NCBI GenBank assembly: GCA_964425005.1
Contig: CAYRKT010000001.1
Location: 80,110-144,109, forward strand
Direction of reading: 5' to 3'
From: CAYRKT01 sp964425005
GTDB lineage: Bacteria > Synergistota > Synergistia > CAYRKT01
DNA length: 64,000 nt
Under the pieces are notes generated by a model. That model was given only the letters and a program-made list of their open reading frames with translations, was not told where the DNA came from and did no database searches. Numbering within the stretch: the first letter of the stretch is position 1; each line of letters starts with the position of its first letter. The translations under genes and the position numbers were made by a program. This document shows positions 37,203 through 51,215 of the stretch, one piece after another.

Positions 37203-40200
37203 CTAGGAGGCCGCCATCTCCTCCTGCCTCGGCCTGACCTTCAAGCGCCTGTAGGCGTGAACCCCCGTTCCGGCGGGTATGAGGCTGCCTATTATCACGT
37301 TCTCCTTGAGGCCAACCAGCGGATCGTACTGGGAGCAGACCGCAGCCCTGCAGAGGACCTGAGCCGTCTGCTGGAAGCTGGCCGCCGAAAGCCAGCTGTC
37401 CGTGCTCAAGGCGGCCTTGGTGATGCCGTGGACGAAGGGCTTCCACTGGGGCTTCTTCCAGAAACGCCTCACGAAGGTGATGCGCTGGACCAGCATCCTC
37501 ATCTCCACGCCCGAGGTCAGCCCCCTAACCACTATCTCGGAGGGCTCGGCCTCCACTATCCTGTCGAGGATCTCGTGGTTTATCTCCTGGCCGGCCAGCG
37601 CCAGGACCTCGCCGGAGGAGGAGACCACGTCCTGCAGGAGGACCCTTCCGTAGAGCAAACCGCTCAGCGCCTGCTCGAGTATCATCTGCCTGGTGAGGGG
37701 TTTACCCCCTACCTCCATGGCCGCTATTCGCCCCTCCACGAACTCCTTGACCACCCTGCCGTCCACCATCATGCCCAGGTCCTTGACCTCGTTCCCGTCC
37801 CTGTCTATGACCCTTCCGAGCTCCTTGCCCCAGAAGTTGTTCACCAAGAACTTCTCCAGCACGTCGCCCTTGTTGACTATCTCCACGCTCTTCCAGACCC
37901 TTATGAGGGGGACCTCCCTGTCGGCCAGGAGCTTTAGGACCTCCGGGGTCAGCAGCTTGTCCCTGGAGGCCAGCAAGGTCCCGCCCAGGACCACGTCCTC
38001 GGCCAGGTAGGCCTTGCCAGCCAGCTCCTCCATGACCTTGAGGTGCTTGACCTTTATTATCCTGACCTCCTCCTTCAGGGCCTTGAGCAGGTTGAGCACG
38101 TTGGAGGGGTTGATCAGGGTGCCGGGCTTCATCTCGAAGTCGGGTCCGCTCAGCCCATCCATCAGCTGAAGCCCAAGCACCTCCTTGCGGAAGGGCGACT
38201 CGCCCACTATGACCCTCACGTAGCCCTCCTCGTCCTCCAACAGGAGCTCCGACAGCCCCTCCAGGGAGGAGACCAGCCTCTCGGCCATCTCGGCGCTCTT
38301 CACGGTCTGCCCCGCCAGCTCGTGGCCCACCACCTGGCGCCCTTCCTCGTCGTACAGGGCGACTATCCTCCTGCCCTGGAGCACCTTGAGGTTGTCGGCC
38401 TTGAAGCGCTCGTTCTCGGCATCCAGCCGCTGAAGCTCCTCCTGGAGCTCGTCCACCCAGACCATGTCCCCCGCGACGAACCTGCTGTCGCCCTCGTCCA
38501 CTATCCTGACCCTGTTGGTCGGGGCGACCTTCCTGAGGATCACCTCCACGTGCTTGTCGTTTATCTTGACGCCCTGCGACCTGTAGACCTCCTGGATCCC
38601 ATCCAGCAGGTACCTCTGCACCGCCTCCAGGCCGCAGACCTCCAGGAGCTGCTGCGGGTCCACGTAGCCCTCGGATATCTGCATCCCCTTGTGGACCTCG
38701 TCTCCCTCCTCCACGAACAAACCCACCCCTTTGGAGACGACGTAGGTCTTCTCCACCGAGGGATCGGCCCTGTCCTGGACCACCACCTTTCGCTTGTCCT
38801 CCAGCTCCTTTATCTCCTTGACTACGCCGTCCACCTCGGATATCACGGCCACCTTCTTGGGCCTCCTCACCTCGAAGAGCTGCTCTATCCTGGGTAGGCC
38901 CTGGGTTATGTCCTCGCCCAGTATTCGCACCCCTCCGGTATGGAAGGTCCTCATCGTGAGCTGAGTGCCAGGCTCACCTATCGATTGAGCCGCCACCACG
39001 CCCACAGCCTCGCCTATGCTCACCAGCCTCCTCCTGGCCAGGTCCATCCCGTAGCACTTCTGGCATACCCCCACCTTGGACCTGCACTTCATGGGGCTCC
39101 TTATGAGGACCCGTTTGACCCCGGCGGCCTCTATGGCCGAAGCCGCCTCCCTGCTCACCATCTCGTCCCTCCTGACCAGGACCTCGCCGGTGCGCGGGTC
39201 CACCACGTCCTCCAGCACGAAACGTCCAGCTATCCGCTCGGAGAGGGGTATCACCACGCGCCCTTCCTTCTCGAAGGCGCTTACCCAGATGCCCTCGTCG
39301 GTGCCGCAGTCGGATTGGGATACTATTATGTCCTGGGCCACGTCCACCAGTCTTCTGGTGAGGTATCCAGACTTCGAGGTCCTCAAAGCCGTGTCCGCGA
39401 GCCCCTTCCTGGCGCCATGGGTGGACAGGAAGTACTCGAGCATGTTGAGCCCCTCCCTGAAGTTGGAGAGGATCGGGTAGTCTATTATCTTGCCGGAGGG
39501 GTCGGCCATAAGTCCACGGATGCCAGCCATCTGGGAGACCTGCGTTATGTTGCCCCTGGCGCCAGATCCCACCATCCTCCTAAGGGGGTTTATGGTCTCC
39601 ATGGACTCCAAAACCCTCTCGCCCACCTTCCTGGCCGTGTTGGACCAGAGGATCTCCTTCTGCTGGAGGTACTCCTCCTCGGAGATGAGCCCCTTCTTGA
39701 AGCTCTCCTCCAGCTTGCCGTTCTCCTCCATCGCCCGATCCACTATCTCCTTCTTGTCGGGCGGTATGACCACGTCGGTTATGCCGAGGCTCAACCCGGA
39801 CTGGGTGGCCCACCTGAAGCCCAGGTACTTCATCTTGTCGAGTATCTCCACCAGCTCGACGGTGGTGACCAGGTCGTAGGCCTTGTCCAGGAGCTCGCTG
39901 AGATCCCCCTTGGAGACCTCCTTGTTGAAAAACCTGAGCTCCCTGGGGAGGATGCTGTTGAACAGCACCCTTCCTGGGGTGGTCTCTATCATCTGGTCCC
40001 CGTAGCGCATCTTTATCCTGGCACCCACGTGGACCAAGCCGTGGTCCAGGGCTATGAGCACGTCCTCCTCGTCGGCGAAGACCTTGCCCTCCCCCTTGAC
40101 CCCCTTCTGCTCCATGGTCAGGTAGTGAAGCCCTATGACCATGTCCTGCGTCGGCGTCACTATGGGCGAGCCGTTGGCCGGGGATAGCAGGTTGTTAGCG

Positions 40201-42146
40201 GAGAGCATCAAAACCCTGCACTCCGTCTGGGCCTCTATGGACAGGGGAACGTGCACGGCCATCTGATCCCCGTCGAAGTCGGCGTTGTAGGCCACGCACA
40301 CCAGGGGCGGTATCTGTATGGCCTTGCCCTCCACCAGGACCGGCTCGAAGGCCTGGATGCTGAGCCGATGGAGCGTGGGGGCGCGGTTCAAGAGCACCGG
40401 GTGGTCCTTTATGACCTCCTCGAGGACCTCCCAGACCTCCTCCCTGTCCCTCTCCAGCATCCTCTTGGCGGCCTTTATGTTCTGGGCGTAGCCCTTCTCC
40501 ACGAGCTTGTTTATGATGAAGGGCCTAAAGAGCTCCAAGGCCATCATCTTGGGCAGACCGCACTGGTAGTGCTTTAGGTGGGGCCCTATGACTATGACGC
40601 TCCTGCCGGAGTAGTCGACCCTCTTGCCCAGGAGGTTCTGCCTGAACCTGCCCTTCTTGCCCTTCAGGAGATCGCTCAGGCTCTTGAGGGGCCTGTTCGC
40701 GGAGCCCAGAACAGCCTTGCCCCTCCTGCCGTTCTCTATGAGGGCGTCCACCGCCTCCTGGAGCATGCGCTTCTCGTTCCTTATCACGATCTCCGGCGCC
40801 CTCATGTCGATGAGCTTCCTCAACCGGTTGTTCCGGTTTATGACCCTCCTGTAGAGGTCGTTTATGTCGGAGACCGCGAACCTACCTCCGTCCAGCTGGA
40901 CCATGGGCCTCAAGTCCGGCGGGATCACGGGCAGGACCTCCAGGATCATCCACTCCGGCCTGCTCTCGGACCTCCGAAACTCCTCCACCACCTGGAGCCT
41001 CTTTATGAGCCTGCGACGCCTCTGGCCCATCGACTCGGCTATGGCCTCCCTTAGGGAGTCGGCTATCTCCTCCAGGTCGAGGCTCATGAGGAGCTTCTTG
41101 ACCGCCTCGGCCCCAGCTCCGGCCTCAAACTCCTTGTCGAACATCTTGCAGAGCCTGCTCTCGCTCTCGAGTATTATCTCCCCCTGCTTGAAGGGGGACT
41201 TGGAGGGGTTTATCACTATGTAGCAGGGCTCCTCCACTATCTTCGTCTCGGGCTGAACCTGGAACTTGCCCATGTACTTGTTGTAGTAGAGGTGGTACTC
41301 GCTGGAGGAGATGATGCTCCCCACCGAGAAAGGCAACCTGGCCACCGCGGTGACCAGATAGGCCTCCTCCGAGCCGACCCTGGCGGGTTCCACCACCAGC
41401 TCAACCCCCTCCGAAGTCGCCCTCTCCACCTCGGAGCGGGGCAGGATCTGTCCCACTGCGTAGCTGGGAGAGCTGGACGATACCACGGCGAAGGCGGGCT
41501 CAACCACCAGGCCCTCGTGCTCGCCCCTGGTGACCTCCAGCATCTTAGAGCGGGGGATCAAGCTGCCCTCCTTGACGGGGGGTTCCTCCACGGAGACGAC
41601 CCGATAGGCCTCCTCCGCGCTGAACCGGTGGTCGTAGTGCTCGAAGATCCTCTTCTGCGACTCGGTGACCACATCTCCCCTCTTGACCAGGTCGCCCCTC
41701 TTCCCGGTCATCACGACCTTGTAGGCGTTCTCCCTTCGCCTGTTGGAGGCGAAGTATATGACCTTCTCCAACTCCTTGGCCTGGACGTCCAGGAGTATGC
41801 TGAGCCTGCTGGGTATGCCCCGCAGGAACCACAGATGGACCACGGGAGCGGCGAGCTCTATGTGCCCCATCCTCTCCCTCCGGACCCTGCTGTCGGTGAG
41901 CTCGACGCCGCACCTGTCGCAGGACATCCCCTTGAACCTCATACCCGTCTTCTTGTACTTGCCGCAGTAGCACTCGTAGCTCTTGGTGGGGCCGAATATG
42001 CGCTCGCAGAACAGACCATCCCTCTCGGGCTTGAGGGTCCTGTAGTTGATGGTCTCGGCCTTCTTCACCTCGCCGCTCGATATCTGCCTGATCCTCTCAG
42101 GGCTCGCCAGCTTTATCTTGACGCCCCTTATGGTCTTCTTGGCCAT
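37203..42146 (-). CDS. rpoC: RNA polymerase beta' subunit
   Basis: The 1647-residue subunit carries the catalytic [16 protein letters not shown], the N-terminal zinc motif [10 protein letters not shown]...SCDRCGVEL, the clamp and the second zinc site ([13 protein letters not shown]). It is longer than the approximately 1200 aa in Firmicutes and 1407 in E. coli. The extra length includes an N-terminal insertion at about residues 150-290 built of barrel-like repeats with Glu-Glu/Pro and Gly-Ser-(Ile/Leu)-Ile motifs, similar in position to the insertion in Thermus. It follows rpoB by 25 bp. Confidence 0.98.
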   Translation of the reverse strand: MAKKTIRGVKIKLASPERIRQISSGEVKKAETINYRTLKPERDGLFCERIFGPTKSYECYCGKYKKTGMRFKGMSCDRCGVELTDSRVRRERMGHIELAAPVVHLWFLRGIPSRLSILLDVQAKELEKVIYFASNRRRENAYKVVMTGKRGDLVKRGDVVTESQKRIFEHYDHRFSAEEAYRVVSVEEPPVKEGSLIPRSKMLEVTRGEHEGLVVEPAFAVVSSSSPSYAVGQILPRSEVERATSEGVELVVEPARVGSEEAYLVTAVARLPFSVGSIISSSEYHLYYNKYMGKFQVQPETKIVEEPCYIVINPSKSPFKQGEIILESESRLCKMFDKEFEAGAGAEAVKKLLMSLDLEEIADSLREAIAESMGQRRRRLIKRLQVVEEFRRSESRPEWMILEVLPVIPPDLRPMVQLDGGRFAVSDINDLYRRVINRNNRLRKLIDMRAPEIVIRNEKRMLQEAVDALIENGRRGKAVLGSANRPLKSLSDLLKGKKGRFRQNLLGKRVDYSGRSVIVIGPHLKHYQCGLPKMMALELFRPFIINKLVEKGYAQNIKAAKRMLERDREEVWEVLEEVIKDHPVLLNRAPTLHRLSIQAFEPVLVEGKAIQIPPLVCVAYNADFDGDQMAVHVPLSIEAQTECRVLMLSANNLLSPANGSPIVTPTQDMVIGLHYLTMEQKGVKGEGKVFADEEDVLIALDHGLVHVGARIKMRYGDQMIETTPGRVLFNSILPRELRFFNKEVSKGDLSELLDKAYDLVTTVELVEILDKMKYLGFRWATQSGLSLGITDVVIPPDKKEIVDRAMEENGKLEESFKKGLISEEEYLQQKEILWSNTARKVGERVLESMETINPLRRMVGSGARGNITQVSQMAGIRGLMADPSGKIIDYPILSNFREGLNMLEYFLSTHGARKGLADTALRTSKSGYLTRRLVDVAQDIIVSQSDCGTDEGIWVSAFEKEGRVVIPLSERIAGRFVLEDVVDPRTGEVLVRRDEMVSREAASAIEAAGVKRVLIRSPMKCRSKVGVCQKCYGMDLARRRLVSIGEAVGVVAAQSIGEPGTQLTMRTFHTGGVRILGEDITQGLPRIEQLFEVRRPKKVAVISEVDGVVKEIKELEDKRKVVVQDRADPSVEKTYVVSKGVGLFVEEGDEVHKGMQISEGYVDPQQLLEVCGLEAVQRYLLDGIQEVYRSQGVKINDKHVEVILRKVAPTNRVRIVDEGDSRFVAGDMVWVDELQEELQRLDAENERFKADNLKVLQGRRIVALYDEEGRQVVGHELAGQTVKSAEMAERLVSSLEGLSELLLEDEEGYVRVIVGESPFRKEVLGLQLMDGLSGPDFEMKPGTLINPSNVLNLLKALKEEVRIIKVKHLKVMEELAGKAYLAEDVVLGGTLLASRDKLLTPEVLKLLADREVPLIRVWKSVEIVNKGDVLEKFLVNNFWGKELGRVIDRDGNEVKDLGMMVDGRVVKEFVEGRIAAMEVGGKPLTRQMILEQALSGLLYGRVLLQDVVSSSGEVLALAGQEINHEILDRIVEAEPSEIVVRGLTSGVEMRMLVQRITFVRRFWKKPQWKPFVHGITKAALSTDSWLSAASFQQTAQVLCRAAVCSQYDPLVGLKENVIIGSLIPAGTGVHAYRRLKVRPRQEEMAAS

Positions 42147-42171
42147 CTCCGATCATCCCCCCGGGAGACCC

Positions 42172-45741
<3,570 letters not shown>

Positions 45742-45761
45742 AAAGGATCATCCCCCTTACG

Positions 45762-45775
45762 GCAGGAATTCCTGC
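45762..45775. repeat. 14-bp palindrome in the rpoB leader
   Basis: GCAGGAATTCCTGC lies between the rpoB promoter and its start codon. It could form a short RNA hairpin or bind a dimeric regulator. No partner is known. Confidence 0.5.
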
Positions 45776-45793
45776 GGGACATGACAAAGGCTT

Positions 45794-45822
45794 ATTATAC
45801 AACCGATTCCACGATAAGACAA
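45794..45822 (-). promoter_or_regulatory. Promoter of rpoB-rpoC
   Basis: TTGTCT (45822-45817) and TATAAT (45799-45794) on the minus strand with a 17-bp spacer; predicted start about 45 nt before rpoB. Confidence 0.8.
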
Positions 45823-45859
45823 CTGCAGTAGCCCCGGAAAGGTGGGATCGATGCCCCCG

Positions 45860-46390
45860 CTAGCTTCGGCTGGAGCCAACGACCTCTAAGGCTCTCCTGG
45901 CGTACAGGAAGCCTGACGCGAGGGACACCAAAGCCGAAGCCAGCATCACCAGCATGTATCCCCTGATCTCCAAGATCGCCATCGAGATCCCTAGCATCTG
46001 GAGGAAGGTCTTGAGCTTCCCTCCGAAGGCGGCGGGTATCACCGCGCCGTGAAGCAGGGCCAGGAGCCTCAAGGTGGAGACCACGAACTCCCTCGATATC
46101 AGGAGTATGACCAGCCACCCAGGAAGCCTCTCCATCTCCACCAGGGCTATCAAGACCGAGGAAACCAGGAGCTTATCCGCCATAGGATCCAACAGCTTTC
46201 CCACCAGGGTCACGTCGCCCCGCAACCTGGCGAGGTACCCGTCCAGCAGGTCGGTCAAAGCCCCCACGACGAAAAGGAGGACGGCCACATGTCTGGCCCA
46301 GGGGCGCTCCAGGAACATGAAAACTATCACAAATGGGACGATCAAAACCCTCGCCACCGTTATCTTGTTCGCCAGCCCCAGGGGCATCAC
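45860..46390 (-). CDS. pgsA: CDP-diacylglycerol-glycerol-3-phosphate 3-phosphatidyltransferase PgsA
   Basis: The 176-residue membrane enzyme makes phosphatidylglycerol phosphate. The CDP-alcohol phosphotransferase signature is complete: DLLDGYLARLRGDVTLVGKLLDPMADKLL. Four to five hydrophobic helices are visible. GGAGG stands directly before the GTG/ATG pair at 46390/46387, so translation may begin a few codons later (CTG at 46381). It lies upstream of rpoB, where ribosomal genes are usual in other bacteria. Confidence 0.93.
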   Translation of the reverse strand: MMPLGLANKITVARVLIVPFVIVFMFLERPWARHVAVLLFVVGALTDLLDGYLARLRGDVTLVGKLLDPMADKLLVSSVLIALVEMERLPGWLVILLISREFVVSTLRLLALLHGAVIPAAFGGKLKTFLQMLGISMAILEIRGYMLVMLASALVSLASGFLYARRALEVVGSSRS

Positions 46391-46404
46391 CTCCGCTGAA
46401 ACGA

Positions 46405-46414
46405 TATAATATCA
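46405..46414. promoter_or_regulatory. Shared bidirectional -10 element between pgsA and the YhcC-like gene
   Basis: TATAATATCA contains TATAAT on the plus strand and TGATATTAT, an extended -10, on the minus strand. The plus-strand start would fall on or next to the ATG at 46418, implying a leaderless messenger. The same ten bases occur at 27866-27875. Confidence 0.6.
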
Positions 46415-46417
46415 CAC

Positions 46418-47350
46418 ATGCCCGGGAGCGAACCATACAGGACCTGGAGCTCTTACCTGCGGGAGAGGTTCGGAAGGAGGGTCCACAAGGTCTCTCTGGA
46501 CGTGGGGGCCACCTGCCCCCACAGAGACGAGGACGACAAAGGACTAGGGGGCTGCGTCTTCTGCGATCGAAGAGGGGGCGGTAGCGGGGCTTCCCTGAGG
46601 GGCGAATCCCTCGAGGAACAGGTCGAGAGGGGGGCTACCTTCGCCGTCTCCAGGTTCAAGGCGCAGGCCGTGATCCTCTACCTCCAAAGCTACACCCCGA
46701 CCTTGCTCAGCGCTTCGGCCCTGGAGGAGGCTGTGGAGAGGGCTCTCTCGGCGGCAAGCAGGCTCTGCCCCGTGGTGGGGGTATCGGTGGCCACGAGGCC
46801 TGACACGCTAAAGGAGGAACACATCGACCTCCTCCTGCGGCTTCAGGGCCGAGGGCTGGAGGCGTGGGTCGAGGTGGGTGCGCAAAGCCTCTGCAGCAAG
46901 AGCCTGCTTTGGCTGAACCGCCGCCACGGCGTGAGCTCCACGATCAAGGCCTTCAGGATGCTATCAGAGGCGAGGATAAAAAGCTGCGCCCACGTGATCC
47001 TCGGGATACCCGTGGAGGAAGAGGAGGAGACTGTGGACTCGGTGGTCTCCCTGAGCCTGCTAGGGGCCATCTCCTTCAAGTTCCACCCTCTCCACGTGCT
47101 CAGGGGGACACCCCTCCACCAGATGTTCCTGCGGGGGGAGTACGTCCCCCTCGCCATGGAGGACTACATAAGGACCCTGTCCCTGTGCATCTCCTCCCTG
47201 CCGGAGGAGGCCATAGTGCAGCGCGTATCCGCTGAGGCACCACCCGATCTGCTGGTGGCGCCCCAGTGGTGCCTCCAGAAGCAGAACGTGATAAAGGCCC
47301 TCAGGGACTACATGAGCTCCAACGGCCTAAGACAAGGGTCTAGACGCTAG
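46418..47350 (+). CDS. TIGR01212-family radical SAM protein (YhcC-like)
   Basis: The 310-residue protein has a modified radical SAM cluster motif: Cys in GATCPHRDEDDKGLGGC with the CVFC pair, followed by SVATRPDTL, VEVGAQSL and HVILGIPVEEEEETVD. This is the YhcC/TIGR01212 family, of unknown substrate. The ATG starts 8 nt after a TATAAT with no ribosome-binding site, so the mRNA is probably leaderless. The 3' end overlaps the flavin reductase gene by 11 bp, tail to tail. Confidence 0.9.
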   Translation: MPGSEPYRTWSSYLRERFGRRVHKVSLDVGATCPHRDEDDKGLGGCVFCDRRGGGSGASLRGESLEEQVERGATFAVSRFKAQAVILYLQSYTPTLLSASALEEAVERALSAASRLCPVVGVSVATRPDTLKEEHIDLLLRLQGRGLEAWVEVGAQSLCSKSLLWLNRRHGVSSTIKAFRMLSEARIKSCAHVILGIPVEEEEETVDSVVSLSLLGAISFKFHPLHVLRGTPLHQMFLRGEYVPLAMEDYIRTLSLCISSLPEEAIVQRVSAEAPPDLLVAPQWCLQKQNVIKALRDYMSSNGLRQGSRR

Positions 47351-47873
47351 CCCCCTTACCCCTGTAGGTGGGCGCCGTCTCCGGTTCGGTCCCGCGCTTG
47401 ACCTTGTGGTAGTAGGCGTAAGTCATCGGCTCTCCGCCCAGGTGGACCGCCGCGTCCACAAGCCTCCCCACGAACAGTGTGTGGGTGCCCACGTCCAAGG
47501 AGGAGACCACCTCGCACTCCCCCCAGGCCACGCAGTGGTTGAGGACTATGGGGCAACCCCTGGGCGAGATCACGTACTCGAGCCCCTCGAGGGCGAACTT
47601 GTCCACGTCCCTGCCGCACTTGAACCCGAAGTGACCTATGAACCTAAGAGGGGTGTCCTGGGAGAGGATCGAGAAGGAGAAGAGCCCGCTTCTGGCCACG
47701 TGCTCGTGGGTGCAGTTCCTCTTGTTGAGACAAACCCCTATCTGCGGCGGCTCGGCGGTGACCTGCATGAGGGCGTTGGCTATCTGGGCGTTAAAACGCC
47801 CCTCCAGGGGGGATGAGACCACGTACACGCCGTAACTTATGTGGTAGAGGGCCTTAAGGTCCAACGAATCCAC
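47340..47873 (-). CDS. Flavin reductase-like protein (Hrb/NADH:FMN type)
   Basis: The 177-residue protein has the FMN-binding split-barrel flavin reductase fold: ALYHISYGVYVVSSPLEGRFNAQIAN, PPQIGVCLNKRNCTHEHV, GLFSFSILSQDTPL and the later AWGECEV. It resembles the flavin reductase module of clostridial Hrb, which passes electrons from NAD(P)H to flavodiiron proteins; it lacks the rubredoxin domain. It is the last gene of the run fur-ODP-MCP-flavin reductase, which fits a role as electron donor in oxygen handling. Confidence 0.87.
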   Translation of the reverse strand: MDSLDLKALYHISYGVYVVSSPLEGRFNAQIANALMQVTAEPPQIGVCLNKRNCTHEHVARSGLFSFSILSQDTPLRFIGHFGFKCGRDVDKFALEGLEYVISPRGCPIVLNHCVAWGECEVVSSLDVGTHTLFVGRLVDAAVHLGGEPMTYAYYHKVKRGTEPETAPTYRGKGASV

Positions 47874-47877
47874 CTCC

Positions 47878-48732
47878 TCACAACTTGATGTCCTTGAGCT
47901 TCTGTTGGGCCTTGAGGATGCTCACTATCACGTCAGTCACGCTGTCGAAGCGCTTCATGGTGTCCCGCATCACGGCGGTGGACCTCTCTATGTGGTCCGA
48001 GCCGGCCCCCAACCTGTCGGAGGACTCGCTGAGTATCCCACGGATCTCCTCCATGAAGGCCCTGACGGCCTCGGAGAACTCGGTGAAGGAGAGGAGCGCG
48101 CCCTGGACTATGTCGAACATCTCCTTGACCTTCCCTATGTTCTCCATGGCCTCCCTGACGGCCGACGAGAGCTCCCTCACCTTGACGTTTATGTTGTCCG
48201 ACACCCCTTTGGACTCGTTGGCCAGGTTCTGCACCTCGTGGGCGACCACGGCGAAGCCCCTGCCGTGTTCGCCGGCTCTGGCCGCCTCTATGGAGGCGTT
48301 CAAGGCCAGGAGGTTGGTCTGTTTGGCTATCTTGGAGATCTGTTTGACCATCTCCTCCACCTCGAGGAAGGCCCCCAGGATGCCATAGGTCTTCTTGACC
48401 GTGTCCTCCACCATGGCGCTGGCGCCGGCCAGGTCCGTGCCCGCCCTGGACAGGTCCCCCGAGAGCCGCTCGTTCATCTGTTTCACCCTCTCTATGTTCT
48501 CAGCGGCAGACCTCTTGCTGAGCTCGAAGGTATCCCGAAGCTTCCTGAAGGACTTGTTGAGATCCTCGAACTCGGACAAGACCTCCCCCAGGTCCTTCTT
48601 CACCGCGAGAGCCCTCCTGAGGATGGTCTTGTCGAGCTGCTGCATGAAGGAGAGCATCAAGATCTCGGAGAAGAAGGAAGAGGATAGCTTCTTGATGTGG
48701 GACATACCGACCTGTCTGGCCATATCGGACAC
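47878..48732 (-). CDS. Soluble methyl-accepting-chemotaxis-like signalling protein
   Basis: The 284-residue protein has no membrane segment or known sensory domain. Residues 1-80 form a helical region of unknown type. The C-terminal half carries the MCP hairpin tip ISKIAKQTNLLALNASIEAA followed by RAGEHGRGFAVVAHEVQNLA, the site that binds CheA and CheW. It lies 4 bp upstream of the flavin reductase and 23 bp after the diiron protein, so the two are almost certainly co-expressed, and the diiron protein probably supplies the sensory input. Confidence 0.9.
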   Translation of the reverse strand: MSDMARQVGMSHIKKLSSSFFSEILMLSFMQQLDKTILRRALAVKKDLGEVLSEFEDLNKSFRKLRDTFELSKRSAAENIERVKQMNERLSGDLSRAGTDLAGASAMVEDTVKKTYGILGAFLEVEEMVKQISKIAKQTNLLALNASIEAARAGEHGRGFAVVAHEVQNLANESKGVSDNINVKVRELSSAVREAMENIGKVKEMFDIVQGALLSFTEFSEAVRAFMEEIRGILSESSDRLGAGSDHIERSTAVMRDTMKRFDSVTDVIVSILKAQQKLKDIKL

Positions 48733-48755
48733 CTCCAGAGGCCCCTAAGCCTCGC

Positions 48756-49514
48756 TTACGAGCCGGTGTAGATGTGATCTATCACGTCCACGCCGCACTG
48801 GAGATCCCTCAACCAGTTGAAGAACTTTCTTACGTTCGACTCGCCCGCTATGACGGCCCCGTGCTGAGGAGCCACGGCCGATACCTCGAACCTGGAGACC
48901 ACGTCCAGCCACTTCCTCAAGGCCCTGTTGGAGTTCATGTACCTCCTGTGGAAGGCCTCCATGTACTTGAAGTGCGCGTCCAGGTCCTCCACCACCGGGT
49001 AGCGGTTGCCCTTCGGGAAGACGGCCGCCCCTATGTCTCCGGTGAACAGTATCTTAGACACCGGATCGTAGAGGGATATGGCCCCAGTGGAATGGAGGAA
49101 ATGAGCCGGCAAGAGCTCCAGCTTCACCCCAGAGGAGAGGGAGATCTGGCCCCCCCTGTCGGGTATGGCCACAACCCTGGACCTGTCGAAGACGCCGAAG
49201 TGGGGCAGGAACCTGGTCCAAAGGGCCGATATGTAGATCTTGGCCCTCTCGGCTATGGACATCCAGAGGGTCACCCCCGAGCAGACGTCGGGGTCCTGGT
49301 GGTTGTAGAAGATGTGCCTTATGGCATCGGTGCTGAACATCTCCACTATGTTGGCCAACACCTTGGGGAAGACGTGAGCGCCTCCCGGGTCCAGCAGGAC
49401 CAGCTCTCCCGCGTCCTCTATCAAGTACTGGTTCGTCTGCACTACCCCTTCCTCTTCCTCCTCCTCGAAGCCCAGCAGCACGAACTTGTGCCTCTGGTCC
49501 TCGTACAACACCAC
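48756..49514 (-). CDS. Oxygen-binding diiron protein (ODP), metallo-beta-lactamase fold
   Basis: The protein (252 aa) resembles the beta-lactamase-like half of flavodiiron proteins but has no flavodoxin domain. The iron-binding segment reads FYNHQDPDVCSG in place of the NHMEPDHSG of FprA, followed by the LPAHFLHSTGA and LFTGDIGAAV motifs and the APQHGAVI histidine. This is the ODP group; in Treponema denticola an ODP senses O2 for chemotaxis. I prefer the GTG at 49514, 8 nt after GGAGG; the frame opens at 49568, overlapping the fur stop. Confidence 0.85.
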   Translation of the reverse strand: MVLYEDQRHKFVLLGFEEEEEEGVVQTNQYLIEDAGELVLLDPGGAHVFPKVLANIVEMFSTDAIRHIFYNHQDPDVCSGVTLWMSIAERAKIYISALWTRFLPHFGVFDRSRVVAIPDRGGQISLSSGVKLELLPAHFLHSTGAISLYDPVSKILFTGDIGAAVFPKGNRYPVVEDLDAHFKYMEAFHRRYMNSNRALRKWLDVVSRFEVSAVAPQHGAVIAGESNVRKFFNWLRDLQCGVDVIDHIYTGS

Positions 49515-49567
49515 GGAGGAACCCTCCCTCCTCATGGCGAGCACGCCTACCACCCCCCACAGAGCCA

Positions 49568-50011
49568 CTAGAGCTTCTCAGCGCAACTGGAACACAGGCC
49601 CACCAGGTTGACCCGTACGTCCTCGACCCTCAAGCCCATCCCCTCAGCGGCGGAGACCACATGGGAGAAGTCGAGCTCAGAAGGCACGTCAAAAACCCCC
49701 CCGCAACCCCTGCACCTGAGGTGGGCGTGCGGGCTGACGTCGCCCTCCGCCCTGACCTCCCCGCTCTCCGCGTAGATCAGCTTGACTATCCCCTTCTCGA
49801 AGAGCAATTTCAAGGTATTATACACCGTGGTCTTAGATATGGTGGAGATGTCCTGCCCCAGGACTGAATATATCTCGTCCACGGTGGGATGGGACTTGCT
49901 CTGCAGGACGTATTCTAGAATCCTCACCCTGTGGTAGGACGGGGTAACTCCCGCCTCGAGCAAAAGCTCCCTGGCCTTGGACCTCCAATCCACCGCGCAA
50001 AGCGATCTCAC
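49568..50011 (-). CDS. Fur-family metalloregulator, PerR-like
   Basis: The 147-residue regulator has the Fur DNA-binding helix (SKTTVYNTLKLLFEKGIV), metal-site histidine in SPHAHLRCRGCGGVFD, and a second CxxC in LVGLCSSCAEKL, so a structural zinc site is present. Position next to an oxygen-binding protein and an FprA suggests the peroxide/oxygen branch (PerR) rather than iron uptake, but the sequence does not decide. It starts directly after the tsaB stop, and its GGGGGTGAG ribosome-binding site lies inside tsaB. Confidence 0.87.
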   Translation of the reverse strand: MRSLCAVDWRSKARELLLEAGVTPSYHRVRILEYVLQSKSHPTVDEIYSVLGQDISTISKTTVYNTLKLLFEKGIVKLIYAESGEVRAEGDVSPHAHLRCRGCGGVFDVPSELDFSHVVSAAEGMGLRVEDVRVNLVGLCSSCAEKL

Positions 50012-50698
50012 CTAGCTCACCCCCTTTCCAGAGACGAGCGTCAAATCGGGCAACCTGACGTATCGGGGCTCGGCCCCGGTAAGCAGGGTTCTGCCCAGGT
50101 CGTCGAAGGGAGCCATGGCGACCGCTATGGCCCTGGTGGAGGGAAACCACCCGCGCGAACCCAGAGGCCTCAGCGAGGGGATCACCTCAGAGAGGTCCGG
50201 GATGCCCTCTCCCACCACCTCCACAGGGGCCTCCGCCGACATCAGGGCCTCCATCAGCTCCGTCGTACCGCCGCAGCGGGGCCCGAGGAACCTCCCACGA
50301 TCGGGCGAGAGCAAGCCGTAGTAGTAGAGGCCCGGCTTGGCCGGCAAGGCGGCCAGGACCGCGACCCCTCTGGCTCCCGCCCAGGGATAGGCCATCGCCT
50401 CCAGAGAACCCATCCCCAAGAGCTCGACCCCCAGCGCGAGCCCAAGTCCCCTAGCGTAGGCAAGCCCTATCTTTATCCCCGTGAAGGACCCTGGACCCAC
50501 CGTCACCGACACGGCCGAGAGGTCGAGGAGGGACCGAGAGGACCTGGAGAGCACCTCTTCCACCAAGAGGGGCAACAGCTCCGCGTGCCTTCGCGGAGCC
50601 CAGAGGGATTCAGCCGCCAGGAGCCTCCCACCCCCAGCGAGGGCCACCGAAGCCCAGTCCGAACAGGCATCTATCCCCAAGACGAGATCATGGGCCAA
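50012..50698 (-). CDS. tsaB: tRNA threonylcarbamoyladenosine modification protein TsaB
   Basis: TsaB (228 aa) helps TsaD make threonylcarbamoyladenosine at tRNA position 37. The ASKHA-fold motifs are LGIDACSDWASVAL and VSVTVGPGSFTGIKIGLA, the latter with the standard YARGLGLALG. I use the TTG at 50698, 9 nt after GGAGG; the frame is open to 50758 but with an Arg/Trp-rich prefix that does not belong to the family. It overlaps tsaE by 11 nt. Confidence 0.94.
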   Translation of the reverse strand: MAHDLVLGIDACSDWASVALAGGGRLLAAESLWAPRRHAELLPLLVEEVLSRSSRSLLDLSAVSVTVGPGSFTGIKIGLAYARGLGLALGVELLGMGSLEAMAYPWAGARGVAVLAALPAKPGLYYYGLLSPDRGRFLGPRCGGTTELMEALMSAEAPVEVVGEGIPDLSEVIPSLRPLGSRGWFPSTRAIAVAMAPFDDLGRTLLTGAEPRYVRLPDLTLVSGKGVS

Positions 50699-51188
50699 AG
50701 CGCAACGCCTCCACCACCGGCGAGGTCGACGCCAGCGACCCCCACCTCCTGGCGGCATCCTCGCCCAGGGGCTTCACCTCCAGAAATCGCTCCTCCGGGG
50801 CCGAACCGAAGCTGAATCGAAGGGCAAACCCCCGAGAAGGGGCGTAGGACATCCTCTCAGCCCACTCCACCAGGACCACCCAGCCCTCCGCCTCGTACTC
50901 CTCGAACGCTAGCCCCAGCTCGCCCCCCTCCACCCTGAACAGGTCCACGTGGAGGACCCTCAACCCCCCCGACGGGGGCGCGTACTCGAGGGCCACGAGG
51001 AAGGAGGGACTTCTCACCTCCCCCCCACAACCCAACCTCTCGCAGAAGCCCCTCGCGAACTCGGTCTTCCCCACGCCCATCTCGCCGAAGAGGAGGAAGA
51101 AATCGCCCCCCCTAGCGACCCTGGCCATCTCGCCAGCGAAGAGCCGCATCGATTCGACGCTCAGGACCCTAAGGAGCACCAGGGGCAC
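50688..51188 (-). CDS. tsaE: tRNA threonylcarbamoyladenosine biosynthesis ATPase TsaE
   Basis: TsaE is an ATPase of the same pathway. Walker A is LLFGEMGVGKTEFARGF, and VRSPSFLVALEY and LHVDLFRV follow. The start is uncertain between GTG at 51188, GTG at 51179 (10 nt after AAGGGG) and TTG at 51209, the latter next to the tRNA-Sec gene. The end (RFGP) overlaps tsaB. The tsaE-tsaB pair leads into fur and ODP with no gaps. Confidence 0.92.
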   Translation of the reverse strand: MPLVLLRVLSVESMRLFAGEMARVARGGDFFLLFGEMGVGKTEFARGFCERLGCGGEVRSPSFLVALEYAPPSGGLRVLHVDLFRVEGGELGLAFEEYEAEGWVVLVEWAERMSYAPSRGFALRFSFGSAPEERFLEVKPLGEDAARRWGSLASTSPVVEALRFGP

Positions 51189-51215
51189 ACCCCTTAGCCC
51201 ACAGGACAAGAAATT

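Noticed and set aside
37203..42146. Possible split or frameshifted rpoC because of its 1647 residues
   Set aside because: The frame is continuous with all motifs in order; the extra length comes from an N-terminal insertion and a long C-terminal part, so it is a single gene.
47878..48732. MCP-like gene as a normal transmembrane chemoreceptor
   Set aside because: No hydrophobic segment long enough to span the membrane is present in its 284 residues, so it is a soluble form.
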